Positions 7,787 through 16,001 of a stretch of DNA of 64,000 bases are shown here, in pieces; the stretch's first letter is position 1, and each line of letters starts with the position of its first letter. The notes under the pieces were generated by a model that saw only the letters and a program-made list of their open reading frames with translations, made no database searches and was not told where the DNA came from. The stretch is taken from contig NZ_CP120983.1 of assembly GCF_030719215.1 (NCBI RefSeq), positions 3,038,001 to 3,102,000 on the forward strand, given 5' to 3'. The translations under genes were made by a program, and so were the position numbers. This DNA is from Streptomyces sp. Alt3 (lineage in GTDB: Bacteria > Actinomycetota > Actinomycetes > Streptomycetales > Streptomycetaceae).

Positions 7787-10288
7787 TCACCCCGTCACGT
7801 CGTCAGGAGTGTTGATCACCTTAACGTCGATGCCCCGGTCCTCGAACATTTCCCGCGCGGCCTCGGCGACGTCCGGATCGGACAGGTGCCACTCGACCGG
7901 TTTTCCACGCGCCGCGTCCACCTGCCGGGTGGCCTGGTCCGCCCACCTCTGCTGGAGCTTGGGGGTGAGCTCCCCGGTCTCGGCGTCGTAGAAGTCCTTG
8001 CCCCGGTAGCCGTACTTCGCCTCCAGGTAGGTGCCCCGCGCGGCGTCCCAGCCGTCGAAGTCGACGGGCTTGCCGGTGAGCTTGTCGAGCGGGACCTGGT
8101 ACTCCTTTCCGCGGGCCACCTTGGAGATCTGCTCCTGGTAGCGGGCACCCATCTCGGTCGGGTAGTTCCAGACTCCGGGCCTGATCTTCGTCCAGGCGCC
8201 GGTGCCGCCGTCCTTCGAGCCCGCCCGCGGGTTCCTGAGGTCCTTGTACCAAGCCGGCTTCGGCTGGTTCCTGGCCCGCTCCAGCTCCTTCTTCCGCTTG
8301 GCCTCGGCGGCTGCCTTCCTGGCCTCGTCGGCCTGCCGCTGCGCCTCTTCGGCGGCTTCCTTCTTCTCGGGGTCCACCTCGTCGCACTGCTGGGTCAGGA
8401 ACGCGACGGGCACCGAGGCCCGCACCGCGGCCACGGTGCCTGTGCCTCCGCCGCCTCCCGTGGCGTACGGAACCCGGGGAAGACCGCCCAGGCCGATGGT
8501 GCAGCCGGTCAGGCCCGCTTCGTCCGCCGCGTCGTCCGCGTGCTTCTGCGCGTCGGCGGCCGCCTTCTCGGCGCCTTCGACATCGCCGGCCTTTGCGGCC
8601 TTCCTGGCCTTGGCTGCGGCCTCCGACGCCTTCTGGGCGACCTCGCCGAGCTTGCCCAGCTTTCCCAGTTTGCCGAGCTTCCCCAGCTTGCCGACGAGCT
8701 TGGCCTCGCCGTAGCCGGGGATGAAGAGGGAGCCGATGTTCCAGAGGCCGGTGCCGATCGCCTGGCCCTCGTTCCCGTCCTTCCAGAGGTCCCGGACCTC
8801 GTCACCGACGAAGACGTCGTCGAGCACCTTCAGCCCGGTGCCGCCACTGGCCTTGGTCCAGTCCCAGACGGCTCCGAGGTAGTCCCCGTCGGACCACTTG
8901 TCACCGGCGCCCTTCGAGTCCTGGGACCACTTGTCGCCGAGGCTCTTGCCGTAGTCCATCAGGCCGTTCCACGCCTTGACGGGGTGGATGACGGTGTCGA
9001 ACGTGCCGGTGACGTCGCCCCACAGGCCGTTGGCGAACACGCCGGTGAAGAACCCACCGGTCTGATGCGCGGCGCAGGAGAAGAACGCGCCCACCCCCGA
9101 GGTGCAGCTCTCGCCGCTCTCCTCACCGCCGCCCGCGACGCCGTCCCCCGGTCCGTCGCCTTCCGCCCCTTCCGAGGCGTCCACGTCGTCCTCGCCGTCA
9201 CCCACCTGCACAGCGGCATCGGACCCGCCGACGGAGCCACCGGTCGCACCGCTGCTTGCGCCACTGTTCGCGCCGCTGTTCGCACCGCCGGTTGCCCCGC
9301 CGTTTGCCCCTTCGTTTGCCCCTCCGGGCGCGCCACCGTTCGACTCGCCGGACGCACCGCCGTTCGACCCGCCGGACGCACCGCCGCTCGACCGGCCGGA
9401 CGCACCGCCTTCGGTGCCGCCTTCCTTGGCGCCCTCGGCACCGCCCTCGGTGCCGCCCTCGCTGCCGCCCTCGGTGCCGCCCTCCGTACCGCCTTCCGTA
9501 CCGCCTGAAGCGGCTCCTCCGGCGGCTCCCCCGGTGGCTCCTTCCGTGCTGCCTGTCCCCGTGGTGCCGGAATCCCCGGTCCCCGGGGCGGGTTCCTCGC
9601 CGGATTCGGGCCCGTCGCCCGCGACCACCTCTTCGCCCCCGGGTGCCGGGCACGCGCTTCCGGTGACTTCGCAGATGGCGCTGCGCAGCCCTCCACTGAT
9701 CCGACCGCCGATACCGGTCATCAGGAGCGCACCGACGAGAGCACCGACGATCAGGACGAGCCCCAGGTACTCCACCGCGGTCTGGCCACCGTCCCGGCGC
9801 CATCTGATCAACCGGGCGACGCTGAAGGGCCGATGCTCCACGCGCTGCCCGACCGGCAGGTCGAACCAGTCACGCGAACTGCGCCGCAGCAACAGGATCA
9901 GGGTCGCCACGGGGATCACCAGCTGCGGTACGCCCCGCGCGCCGTCGCCCCCGCTCAGCGTCGCCGACGCACCGAGCAGGAACCATACGTCCACTGCGAC
10001 GAGGCCACGCCAGATCCAGATGTCCCCGGAGCGTACGTACAGCGACAGCGCGAACCCGGCCGCGCCCGGCAGCGCCGCGTAGAGCAGCAGCCCGAGCAGT
10101 TCCCCGTCGATGACGTCGAGCGACGACGCCTGGAGGAGTACGCCGATGCCTCCGACGACCGTGAAGACGAAGAGCGTCCGGACGAGGAGCAGCACAGCCT
10201 GCAACGGCCGTGGCAGCGGGGCCCTGCCCGTCGGGGCCGTCACCCCGCCGAAGCCGCCCGCGCCCGCGAATCCCCCTGCACCAGACAT
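7787..10288 (-). CDS. 4-TM/pilin-like polymorphic toxin with Tox-REase-5 nuclease domain
   Basis: A protein of 833 residues. Four membrane helices lie within ~28-135, then a prepilin-like motif (G168, QTAV, E173-Y174) with its helix and GGRISGGLRSAICEVTG tail. A long Gly/Ser/Thr/Glu/Asn repeat (~232-362, many GGTEGG- and GGAS-type units) follows, then a conserved-looking middle region with FFTGVFANGLWGD and five consecutive KLG tripeptides, a Lys/Glu/Ala coiled coil, and the C-terminal nuclease. The nuclease shows D745 in FDGW and E756-A-K758, the D...ExK signature of a restriction-endonuclease fold (Tox-REase-5). The likely activity is cleavage of target-cell nucleic acid. ATG at 10288 is used, with purine-rich GGGGGCCGGA upstream. 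Unlike the first toxin there is no HINT domain, so how the effector domain is released is open. The immunity gene follows immediately. Confidence 0.85.
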   Translation of the reverse strand: MSGAGGFAGAGGFGGVTAPTGRAPLPRPLQAVLLLVRTLFVFTVVGGIGVLLQASSLDVIDGELLGLLLYAALPGAAGFALSLYVRSGDIWIWRGLVAVDVWFLLGASATLSGGDGARGVPQLVIPVATLILLLRRSSRDWFDLPVGQRVEHRPFSVARLIRWRRDGGQTAVEYLGLVLIVGALVGALLMTGIGGRISGGLRSAICEVTGSACPAPGGEEVVAGDGPESGEEPAPGTGDSGTTGTGSTEGATGGAAGGAASGGTEGGTEGGTEGGSEGGTEGGAEGAKEGGTEGGASGRSSGGASGGSNGGASGESNGGAPGGANEGANGGATGGANSGANSGASSGATGGSVGGSDAAVQVGDGEDDVDASEGAEGDGPGDGVAGGGEESGESCTSGVGAFFSCAAHQTGGFFTGVFANGLWGDVTGTFDTVIHPVKAWNGLMDYGKSLGDKWSQDSKGAGDKWSDGDYLGAVWDWTKASGGTGLKVLDDVFVGDEVRDLWKDGNEGQAIGTGLWNIGSLFIPGYGEAKLVGKLGKLGKLGKLGKLGEVAQKASEAAAKARKAAKAGDVEGAEKAAADAQKHADDAADEAGLTGCTIGLGGLPRVPYATGGGGGTGTVAAVRASVPVAFLTQQCDEVDPEKKEAAEEAQRQADEARKAAAEAKRKKELERARNQPKPAWYKDLRNPRAGSKDGGTGAWTKIRPGVWNYPTEMGARYQEQISKVARGKEYQVPLDKLTGKPVDFDGWDAARGTYLEAKYGYRGKDFYDAETGELTPKLQQRWADQATRQVDAARGKPVEWHLSDPDVAEAAREMFEDRGIDVKVINTPDDVTG

Positions 10289-10339
10289 TCCGGCCCCCAA
10301 CCAGACGCTGTGAGACGGCACTTCACCCCGCCCCGAGCC

Positions 10340-10384
10340 ATCGGACCACAACGGGTGGGCGGTAGACATGGGCCCCAGGGCCCA
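10340..10384 (-). promoter_or_regulatory. Promoter of the Tox-REase-5 toxin gene
   Basis: A perfect 16-bp palindrome TGGGCCC-TG-GGGCCCA (minus strand, 10384-10369) is followed after 23 nt by TCCGAT (10345-10340). The predicted leader is about 45 nt to the ATG at 10288. It is the third copy of the shared promoter, with the best palindrome but the weakest -10. Confidence 0.6.
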
Positions 10385-10443
10385 AAAACGCAGGTTATCC
10401 ACAGGCTTGTGCAGCCCCCGCCCCGATCGTGGATCGTTGGCGC

Positions 10444-11526
10444 ATGAGCTGGATCAACGCATGGAACCCGCCTGATGCCCGGGAGACCCGCCCCTGCCGC
10501 CGTGACCGTGAGCTGCGGGAGCTGGCCGCTCTGGCGGTCGGCGGCATTCTCCTCATCTCGACGGCCTTGGCGGCCGGCTGGCCGCCGCGGCTGCTGAACA
10601 GACGCCTGCACAAGGGCGGCTGGCAGCGGGTACACCAGGGCGCCTGGGCGGCCCCGGGCCGACTGGTGGACTGGCTGACCCACGCCTGGGTCGCGCAGAA
10701 GCTGCAGCCGCACCTGGTCTGCAGCCACCGGACGGCCGGTGCGCTCCACCTGGTGGAGCTGCTGGGCCGCCCGCACCCGGAGGCGGAGTTCACCGACCCC
10801 CGCCCCGGCGTGTACCAGCGCCCCGGCGTCCGCGTGCACCAGATGACCCTCGGCCCAGCCGACCGGACGGTGCGCCGCGGCCTGTGCACGACCGCTCCGG
10901 CGCGCACGGTCGGGGACCTCATACGGTGCCTCCCGCGCGACGAGGCAGTCACAGCCGCGGACTCCGCGCTCAGCCCCCGTACGGTCCGAGGAGTTCGCCG
11001 GCCCGCGCTGCTCGACACGGCCACCCTGCGGACGGAGCTGACCGCCCGCCGTGCGGGCTCCACCCGTGCCCGTGCCTGGCTGCCCCTCCTCGACCCCCGT
11101 TCCGGCTCGCCCGCCGAAACCATCGCGCGCCTCCGCCTGCACGACGCGGGCCTGCACCCTGTCGCTCAGGCAGCCCTGCGCACCACGTCGGGACGCACGC
11201 TCCGCCCCGACTTCCTCTTCCGCGCCCAGGGCCTGGCGGTCGAGGTGGAGGGGTATGCCTTCCACTGGACCCGCGAGGCGCATGCCTTGGACCTCCACCG
11301 CTTCAACGAACTGCAGAGCTGCCCGGAGGTCCGCCGCATCCTGCGCTTCACCGCCACCGAGGTCTTCCGCCACCCGGACCGCTTCGTCGCCGAGGTCCGC
11401 GCCGCCTTGGCCGGGCTGGAGAGCGACCTCCCCAGGGAATCCGGCACTTCTTCTTCAGCCGCCTGTGGCGTTTCGTCCGAACCAGCTCTCTTTCCACCTA
11501 CTGCGGCAGCACGACCCAGGATCTGA
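10444..11526 (+). CDS. AbiEi-like/DUF559 domain protein
   Basis: A 360-residue cytoplasmic protein. The N-terminal half (ending around TAPARTVGDLIRCL) resembles the AbiEi-family antitoxin-like domain with its winged helix. The C-terminal ~110 residues (LRPDFLFRAQGLAVEVEGYAFH, then the helical end) match the DUF559/Vsr-like PD-(D/E)xK fold, with D in RPDF and E-V-E as candidate metal ligands. In actinobacteria these fused proteins are widespread, usually solitary, and annotated as type IV toxin-antitoxin components without proven function. No partner toxin gene lies next to it. ATG at 10444 is used; a GTG at 10429 is also in frame. It is divergent from the Tox-REase-5 gene, and the two promoters share a 155-bp interval that contains a TTATCCACA box. 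Confidence 0.7.
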   Translation: MSWINAWNPPDARETRPCRRDRELRELAALAVGGILLISTALAAGWPPRLLNRRLHKGGWQRVHQGAWAAPGRLVDWLTHAWVAQKLQPHLVCSHRTAGALHLVELLGRPHPEAEFTDPRPGVYQRPGVRVHQMTLGPADRTVRRGLCTTAPARTVGDLIRCLPRDEAVTAADSALSPRTVRGVRRPALLDTATLRTELTARRAGSTRARAWLPLLDPRSGSPAETIARLRLHDAGLHPVAQAALRTTSGRTLRPDFLFRAQGLAVEVEGYAFHWTREAHALDLHRFNELQSCPEVRRILRFTATEVFRHPDRFVAEVRAALAGLESDLPRESGTSSSAACGVSSEPALFPPTAAARPRI

Positions 11527-12004
11527 CCCCCGTGTGCGGTGGCTGGGCACCGGCGAGCCCCCACTCGCCGCCCCAGTCGTCGACGACGGCCGCCAGCAGC
11601 CAGAGCGCCCGGCGGCGGCGAAGCTCGCAGAGGGCGAGGGTGTCCGGGTCGGCGTGGCGGGGGTGCTTGTCCCAGAGGACCAGGCGGAGGGTGCCGTCAC
11701 GTTGACGTAGAGAGAGGTAGAGGTCCCGGCCGGGGGTGAGCGCGGCGTTGACGGTGATCAGTTCGGTGACTGCGTGGGTGACCGGCCAGGCATGGGAGCG
11801 GAACCCGTACGTGGGCAGGGCGGCGGTGACCGCGTGCCGGCCGACCGAGGCGCTGCGCGGGTCACCGGGCAGCGTGAGACTGAGGACGAGCCCCCGGTGG
11901 GGTTGGAGGTGCGCCCGCCGGTGCTGGGCCGGGCCGAGCGCGGGAGGCTTCGACCTCGCGGGGCACAGGGCGGTGTGTCGGGGTGGAGGTGCGTACGGGT
12001 GCAT
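11498..12004 (-). CDS. ATP-binding protein (GHKL/anti-sigma-factor-like ATPase)
   Basis: A 168-residue protein. The C-terminal 110 residues have the outline of an RsbW/HATPase_c domain: an N-box-like segment (HAVTELITVNAAL), a LVLWDKHPRHADPD segment where the G1 box DNGP would be, and a final GGEWG...WVVL strand typical of Streptomyces ATPases of this group. The canonical E-x-V-T-N-A and D-x-G are altered, so ATP binding may be weakened. An AAGGGAG ribosome binding site precedes ATG 12004. It is divergent from the XRE and DUF397 genes, forming the three-gene ATPase/XRE/DUF397 module common in Streptomyces development loci. Its 3' end overlaps the end of the DUF559 gene by 29 bases. Confidence 0.65.
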   Translation of the reverse strand: MHPYAPPPRHTALCPARSKPPALGPAQHRRAHLQPHRGLVLSLTLPGDPRSASVGRHAVTAALPTYGFRSHAWPVTHAVTELITVNAALTPGRDLYLSLRQRDGTLRLVLWDKHPRHADPDTLALCELRRRRALWLLAAVVDDWGGEWGLAGAQPPHTGVRSWVVLPQ

Positions 12005-12180
12005 GACTGACTCCCTTGTGCAGGTTCCTGGTTGCGGTCACCGCCGCTGCGGTCGAGCTGTGGCCTGTCTCCCTGACGCGGACCCGCCTCTCCCAGGGCA
12101 GGAGGGTGCGGGCAGGTCCGCGCGATGCACTTCGGCCGGAGCGCAGCGTGTGCGGTGCGGAACTCAACGTATCCACCTAG

Positions 12181-12196
12181 GGGGCAAAATTGCCCC
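12181..12196. promoter_or_regulatory. 16-bp palindrome, candidate operator of the XRE module
   Basis: GGGGCAA-AA-TTGCCCC is a perfect inverted repeat in the 277-bp divergent region between the ATPase and XRE genes. It stands out as A/T in a G/C-rich interval. It lies about 85 bases upstream of the XRE start at 12282, so it is plausible as an operator for the regulator encoded next to it. This is inference from position. Confidence 0.4.
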
Positions 12197-12281
12197 GACA
12201 TGGAAGAAAGTGAACCCTTTCGTGGATGCGTCACACGCACAGACGGCAGACTGCCGGTGACCGCACGCGGAGGAGAACGGC

Positions 12282-13133
12282 ATGGCAGCGAGGACTTCCC
12301 CTACCGAACGCCAGAGGCGACTTGGGGCAGAGCTGCGGAGAATGCGCACGTCAGCCGGCGTCTCGGCCGAGTTTGCGGCCGGGCTCCTGGGCGTCGATCG
12401 GGGCAAGATCTCGAACATCGAGTCGGGTGCGCGGCCCATCAGCGCAGAGCGCTTGCGCACCTTGGCCGACAGCTGTGGCTGTACCGAAGCCACATACGTT
12501 GACGCGCTCGCCGAAATGGCTCAGCCCCGCAGCCGGGGCTGGTGGGAGAAGTATCGGGGTGCCCTTCCCGAAGGGTTCCTCGACATCGCGGAGTTGGAGG
12601 TTCACGCTCTACGCATGCGGGCTGCTTACGCGATGCACATGCCGGGCCTGCTCCAGACGACCGAACACGCACTGGCCCTGTTCCGAGTTGTCATCCCGCA
12701 GCTGTCCGAGCAGGAAATCGCTCTGCGACTGGCCCACCGGGTAGAGCGTCAAGCCGTGCTCGACGGCGATGTACCGACCCCCTACACCGCCATCGTCCAT
12801 GAGGCGGCCCTGCGGATGCAGTTCGGCGGGCGCTCCGTGGCGCGAGCTCAGCTGGAGAACCTGCTGGAGAAGTCCGAGCTACCCCACGTCAGGCTGCTCG
12901 TCATTCCTTTCGCCGCAGGAGCATTTCCCGGTGCCGGGCAAACGGTGCTGTACGCGGAAGGTCCGGCGACTCAGCTGGACACCGTACAGATCGACAACTC
13001 GCACGGTCCGGTCTTCGCCCATTCGGAGGCCCAGTTGGCGAAGTACCGGGCTCACCTGGACTGGATGGAACGGATCGCTCTGTCAACCTGCGAATCAAGG
13101 GAATTCATCCACGCGATCGCACATCAAATCTGA
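12282..13133 (+). CDS. XRE-family regulator with DUF5753 (Scr1-type antitoxin-like)
   Basis: A 283-residue protein. The N-terminal helix-turn-helix (~10-65, with RGKISNIESG as recognition helix region) is followed by the DUF5753 domain (WWEKYRGALPEGFLDIAELE, then ...MPGLLQTTEHA...). This is the standard architecture of the WhiJ-like Streptomyces regulators that are encoded beside DUF397 proteins. The ribosome binding site GGAGGAGAA precedes ATG 12282. The downstream DUF397 gene starts 11 bases after the stop. Family knowledge suggests DNA binding modulated by the DUF397 partner, acting in differentiation or as a toxin-antitoxin-like pair. Which promoters it controls is not visible beyond the local palindrome. 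Confidence 0.9.
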   Translation: MAARTSPTERQRRLGAELRRMRTSAGVSAEFAAGLLGVDRGKISNIESGARPISAERLRTLADSCGCTEATYVDALAEMAQPRSRGWWEKYRGALPEGFLDIAELEVHALRMRAAYAMHMPGLLQTTEHALALFRVVIPQLSEQEIALRLAHRVERQAVLDGDVPTPYTAIVHEAALRMQFGGRSVARAQLENLLEKSELPHVRLLVIPFAAGAFPGAGQTVLYAEGPATQLDTVQIDNSHGPVFAHSEAQLAKYRAHLDWMERIALSTCESREFIHAIAHQI

Positions 13134-13144
13134 GGAGAAGACAG

Positions 13145-13336
13145 ATGCCAGACGTCCAGTGGGAAGAGCCGTTCTGCGGCGAAGGAAACTCCTGCTTCCG
13201 GATAGGAACGGACGCAAGCGGAAACGGCTACGTCGCCCTCGTCGGGGCGGAGGATCGTTACCTCACCGACAGCCGCGAAGCCCTCCAGCAGATGATCAGG
13301 GACATCAAGGCCGGCAAGGCCGATCACCTGCTGTAG
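13145..13336 (+). CDS. DUF397 small protein
   Basis: A 63-residue protein with the typical DUF397 sequence: C-x-G-E/N-S-C-F at residues 11-18 (FCGEGNSCF), a short beta-hairpin segment and the closing F/M-x-x-D-I-K-A-G-K-x-D-x-L helix. It is co-transcribed with the DUF5753 regulator, and a GAGGAGAAG ribosome binding site lies 6 bases before the ATG. Members act as small partners of DUF5753 regulators. Its stop overlaps the convergent gene on the other strand by 13 bases. Confidence 0.9.
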   Translation: MPDVQWEEPFCGEGNSCFRIGTDASGNGYVALVGAEDRYLTDSREALQQMIRDIKAGKADHLL

Positions 13337-14628
13337 GCGGGCCCCGTGTCCGTACGGCTCTCGGCCGGGTGCCTGCGACGGCTCAGGAGGTGCCAGGTGC
13401 CCAGGCCCAGGACCAGTACGGTTCCGACGCCGATTCCGGTGAATCCGAGCGCCCGCATGGGGAAGGACGTACCGCTGGTCGAGCCGTCCGCGTCTCCCAG
13501 GCCGAAGCCTGCCGCTGCCGCGTCGCCGTCGTACGCCGGCCCCTGCTGTGCCGCTCCCTCGATGCCGACGTTCAGTGTCAGGGGGACGCTGCCGGACACC
13601 TTGGGGTCGAGGCTCACCTGGACGTAGTACCAGCCCTGGAACCGCATCGCCGATTCCGCGTCGGTGTCACCCTCGAACCGGTTCGCGTAGGCGGCCGGGG
13701 CCGTGCCGAGATCGACCCCGGTGGGGGCACCGGTATAGCCCGTGCTCTTGTCGGCGACGCGGCCACGGGCCGTGTTGTACAGGGCGAGGCGCAGCCCGTT
13801 GGCTGTGAAGGACGATCCGTCGGAGGTGGTGTTGGCCAGCTGGGCGCGGAGGAAGAGCTGCTGGCCCCAGGCGACCGGCACCCTGTAGAAGCGGCTCTCG
13901 CCCGGCCGGATGTCGTCCCTCCAGGCGCCGTCGTCCACGGCTGCCGCGTCGTTGAAGCCCGTGCCGCCGCTCACCTTCTGCGGGGTTCCGCCCTCTCCGG
14001 GTGACGGAGCCTTCGAGCTCCAGCCGGTCGGCGCCTCGGGCTCGGCGGCACCGGGCTTGAGGCCGGGTTCCGACATGTACCTCAGCTCGATCGGCCACTT
14101 GGCCGTCCCGCCGGTCTTCGACCCCGCCCAGGCCACGGTGTAGAAGTAGTCCCCGGCCTCCTGGCAGGGAACGCTGCTGTCGCCGATACGGCGCGACGCG
14201 TACGCCGCGACCGGCCGGGCGGTTTCGCCCCCGAAGTAGACGGCCGGGCTGGAACCGCACGACCTGCCGTCGGTCGAGACCAGGGAGACCTGGATGCCGT
14301 CGAGGATGGCGCTCTCGCTGCCGGGGGGCGGGGCGAGGACCGTGGAGACGAAGGCGCTGGACGTGTCGTCGAGCCGCACCCGGTAGTACTTCTTCTGGCC
14401 CGGGGAGATGGTGTCCGAGTAGATCTTCCCGCGCTCCAGCTGGGGGCCGTCGGCGCTCGACGCGGTGCCGGTGACAGGTACCGCTCCGTCGGCGAGCCGG
14501 TACGAGGGAACGGCACCTCCTGGGGCGTCGTCCGAGCGCGGGTGCGCTGCCGCGGCTGTCGGCAGCAGCAGTACGCAAAGCGCTGCCGCCACCCCGGCGG
14601 CAGCACCGCCTCGGGGCCTCGACACCAT
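13324..14628 (-). CDS. Secreted protein with C-terminal membrane anchor
   Basis: A 434-residue protein. It has a signal peptide (residues 1-28, cleavage near AAAAHP), two related beta-rich extracytoplasmic segments, each with a G-x-x-x-Y-Y/F-R-V-x-L/V motif (GQKKYYRVRL and GESRFYRVPV), and a membrane helix near the C-terminus followed by Arg-rich SRRRHP. The repeated motif suggests two copies of a jelly-roll-like domain; I do not know its ligand. It is the last gene of the unit that contains flp, the TadG-like gene and the OmpA-like gene, so it may be a wall- or membrane-side component of the pilus. GGAGGGTAGGAG precedes ATG 14628. Confidence 0.7.
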   Translation of the reverse strand: MVSRPRGGAAAGVAAALCVLLLPTAAAAHPRSDDAPGGAVPSYRLADGAVPVTGTASSADGPQLERGKIYSDTISPGQKKYYRVRLDDTSSAFVSTVLAPPPGSESAILDGIQVSLVSTDGRSCGSSPAVYFGGETARPVAAYASRRIGDSSVPCQEAGDYFYTVAWAGSKTGGTAKWPIELRYMSEPGLKPGAAEPEAPTGWSSKAPSPGEGGTPQKVSGGTGFNDAAAVDDGAWRDDIRPGESRFYRVPVAWGQQLFLRAQLANTTSDGSSFTANGLRLALYNTARGRVADKSTGYTGAPTGVDLGTAPAAYANRFEGDTDAESAMRFQGWYYVQVSLDPKVSGSVPLTLNVGIEGAAQQGPAYDGDAAAAGFGLGDADGSTSGTSFPMRALGFTGIGVGTVLVLGLGTWHLLSRRRHPAESRTDTGPAYSR

Positions 14629-14724
14629 TCGCTCCTACCCTCCGACAACGGGAAACCGTTCGTGGAGGGCCCGGCACCCGGCCGACGGCCAGGGCGCCGA
14701 ACCCCCCAGGACTACGTGCTGACT

Positions 14725-15387
14725 CTACGAGCCGTTGGTGCGCGGGAAGGAAACTTCCACGCGACGGTTCTTCTTACGGCCCTCTTCGTTGTCGTTGCTG
14801 GCGATCGGGTACTGCTCCCCGTAGCCGCGGATCTCGAAGGTGACGCTCGGGAGCTTGGTGGCGAGGATGCCCTGCACAGCGTTGGCACGCTGCTTGGAAA
14901 GGACGTCACCGTGGGCGGAGGACCCGAGGTTGTCCGTGAAGCCGAAGACACGCACCTTCGGAGCGTTCTGCGTCTGGATCTCCGTGGCGATCGCGTTGAT
15001 GCGGGCCGTGGCCTCGCCGCTGAGCTTGGCGCTGTCCTTGCCGAAGAGGACTTCGGCCTGGAGGGCGAAGGTGATGTCGGCGTTGGTGTCCTCGCGACGC
15101 TCCTCGCCGCCCATGTCCTCGACGATGGACTTGATGTCGAGGACGCGGACGTCTCCGAGGGTCGCGCCGTCACCGAGCATGAGACCCGGCGAGTTCGCGT
15201 CGACCTCGACCGGGGGCGAGGCGCTCGGGACGGTGGTGGGGTTGTCGTCCGCCGAGGCCGTGGTGGCACCCCACAGGGTCGAGGTGCCGAGTACGACAGC
15301 AGCGGCGGCGCAGAGGCCGATACGGCATCGGAGTACGCCCCGCGGGGTGACCTTTGTGGGGGTGGGTGGCTGCATAGCGGTCGTCAC
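14725..15387 (-). CDS. OmpA-family (peptidoglycan-binding) exported protein
   Basis: A 220-residue protein with an N-terminal signal sequence (hydrophobic segment ~19-43) and an OmpA-like C-terminal domain. It contains VLFGKDSAKLS at its start and GFTDNLG...SKQRANAV, where the Asp and Arg are the usual diaminopimelate-binding residues, and it ends in GRKKNRRVEV. OmpA-like domains tether proteins to peptidoglycan. GTG 15387 overlaps the upstream lipoprotein stop (GTGA at 15384-15387), showing coupled translation. In a Gram-positive envelope it could anchor or guide the Tad pilus through the wall. Such genes recur beside Streptomyces tad loci in my recollection, but the role is inferred. Confidence 0.85.
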   Translation of the reverse strand: MTTAMQPPTPTKVTPRGVLRCRIGLCAAAAVVLGTSTLWGATTASADDNPTTVPSASPPVEVDANSPGLMLGDGATLGDVRVLDIKSIVEDMGGEERREDTNADITFALQAEVLFGKDSAKLSGEATARINAIATEIQTQNAPKVRVFGFTDNLGSSAHGDVLSKQRANAVQGILATKLPSVTFEIRGYGEQYPIASNDNEEGRKKNRRVEVSFPRTNGS

Positions 15388-15974
15388 CCCGAGATCTTGA
15401 TCGTCGCGGTGGGCATGGTGGGGATCTGGAAGTCGACCTCGGTGGTGCTCTGCGGCGGAGCGGGGAACTGGGCGAAGAACGGCGCCTCCGCGCCGGCCGC
15501 GATGCCCCCGACGAATCGGGTGCACAGGCACTTTCCGTCAGTGTCCCTGAGAATGAGGTATCGCTTCTTCCCTTGCTGATCCACCAGCGAAGCACCCGCC
15601 ACTGATGCGTGGTTGTTGACGAGTTCCTGCTCGCCCCCCTGCCACCCATCAGCACTGAAGGACTGCTCGGAACCATTCGTCACTGTGCCCTTGACGGTGA
15701 CGAAGCCACCCGATTCACGGGCAGCCGAGTTAACCACTACTTCGACTCCGTTAGAGCCCTTGACAGTGGCGAGAATCTGACTTTCATCCACCTCGTCAGG
15801 GGCAGGCTTTTCGCTCTCCTGCTCGGATGAAGATGACGAAGAGCCCTGCGGCTTACTCTCAGGCTCGTCCGCACCGTCATCGCCGCCACAGGCCGTCAGC
15901 ACGACAGCCATGGCTACGGCGGCGGCAGCGACGGCGGCCCCCTTGAAGCGAATCCGGGTCATGGCTGCACGCAT
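15384..15974 (-). CDS. Putative lipoprotein of the tad locus
   Basis: A 196-residue protein with a basic start, a hydrophobic stretch and lipobox VLTAC. A Ser/Glu/Asp-rich linker and a ~120-residue domain (SQILATVKGSNGVEVVV..., with CLCTRF) follow. ATG 15974 is preferred because GAGAGG lies nine bases before it; a GTG at 16001 just after the TadG-like stop is also in frame. The OmpA-like gene overlaps its 3' end. It is probably an envelope-anchored accessory of the pilus. Confidence 0.75.
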   Translation of the reverse strand: MRAAMTRIRFKGAAVAAAAVAMAVVLTACGGDDGADEPESKPQGSSSSSSEQESEKPAPDEVDESQILATVKGSNGVEVVVNSAARESGGFVTVKGTVTNGSEQSFSADGWQGGEQELVNNHASVAGASLVDQQGKKRYLILRDTDGKCLCTRFVGGIAAGAEAPFFAQFPAPPQSTTEVDFQIPTMPTATIKISG

Positions 15975-16001
15975 CGGCGTGTTCCTCTCGGTGACGTTCA
16001 C

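Noticed and set aside
9256..9666. Arg-rich plus-strand frames over the Gly-rich toxin spacer
   Set aside because: They are produced by the repeat in the opposite strand and have protamine-like composition; not genes.
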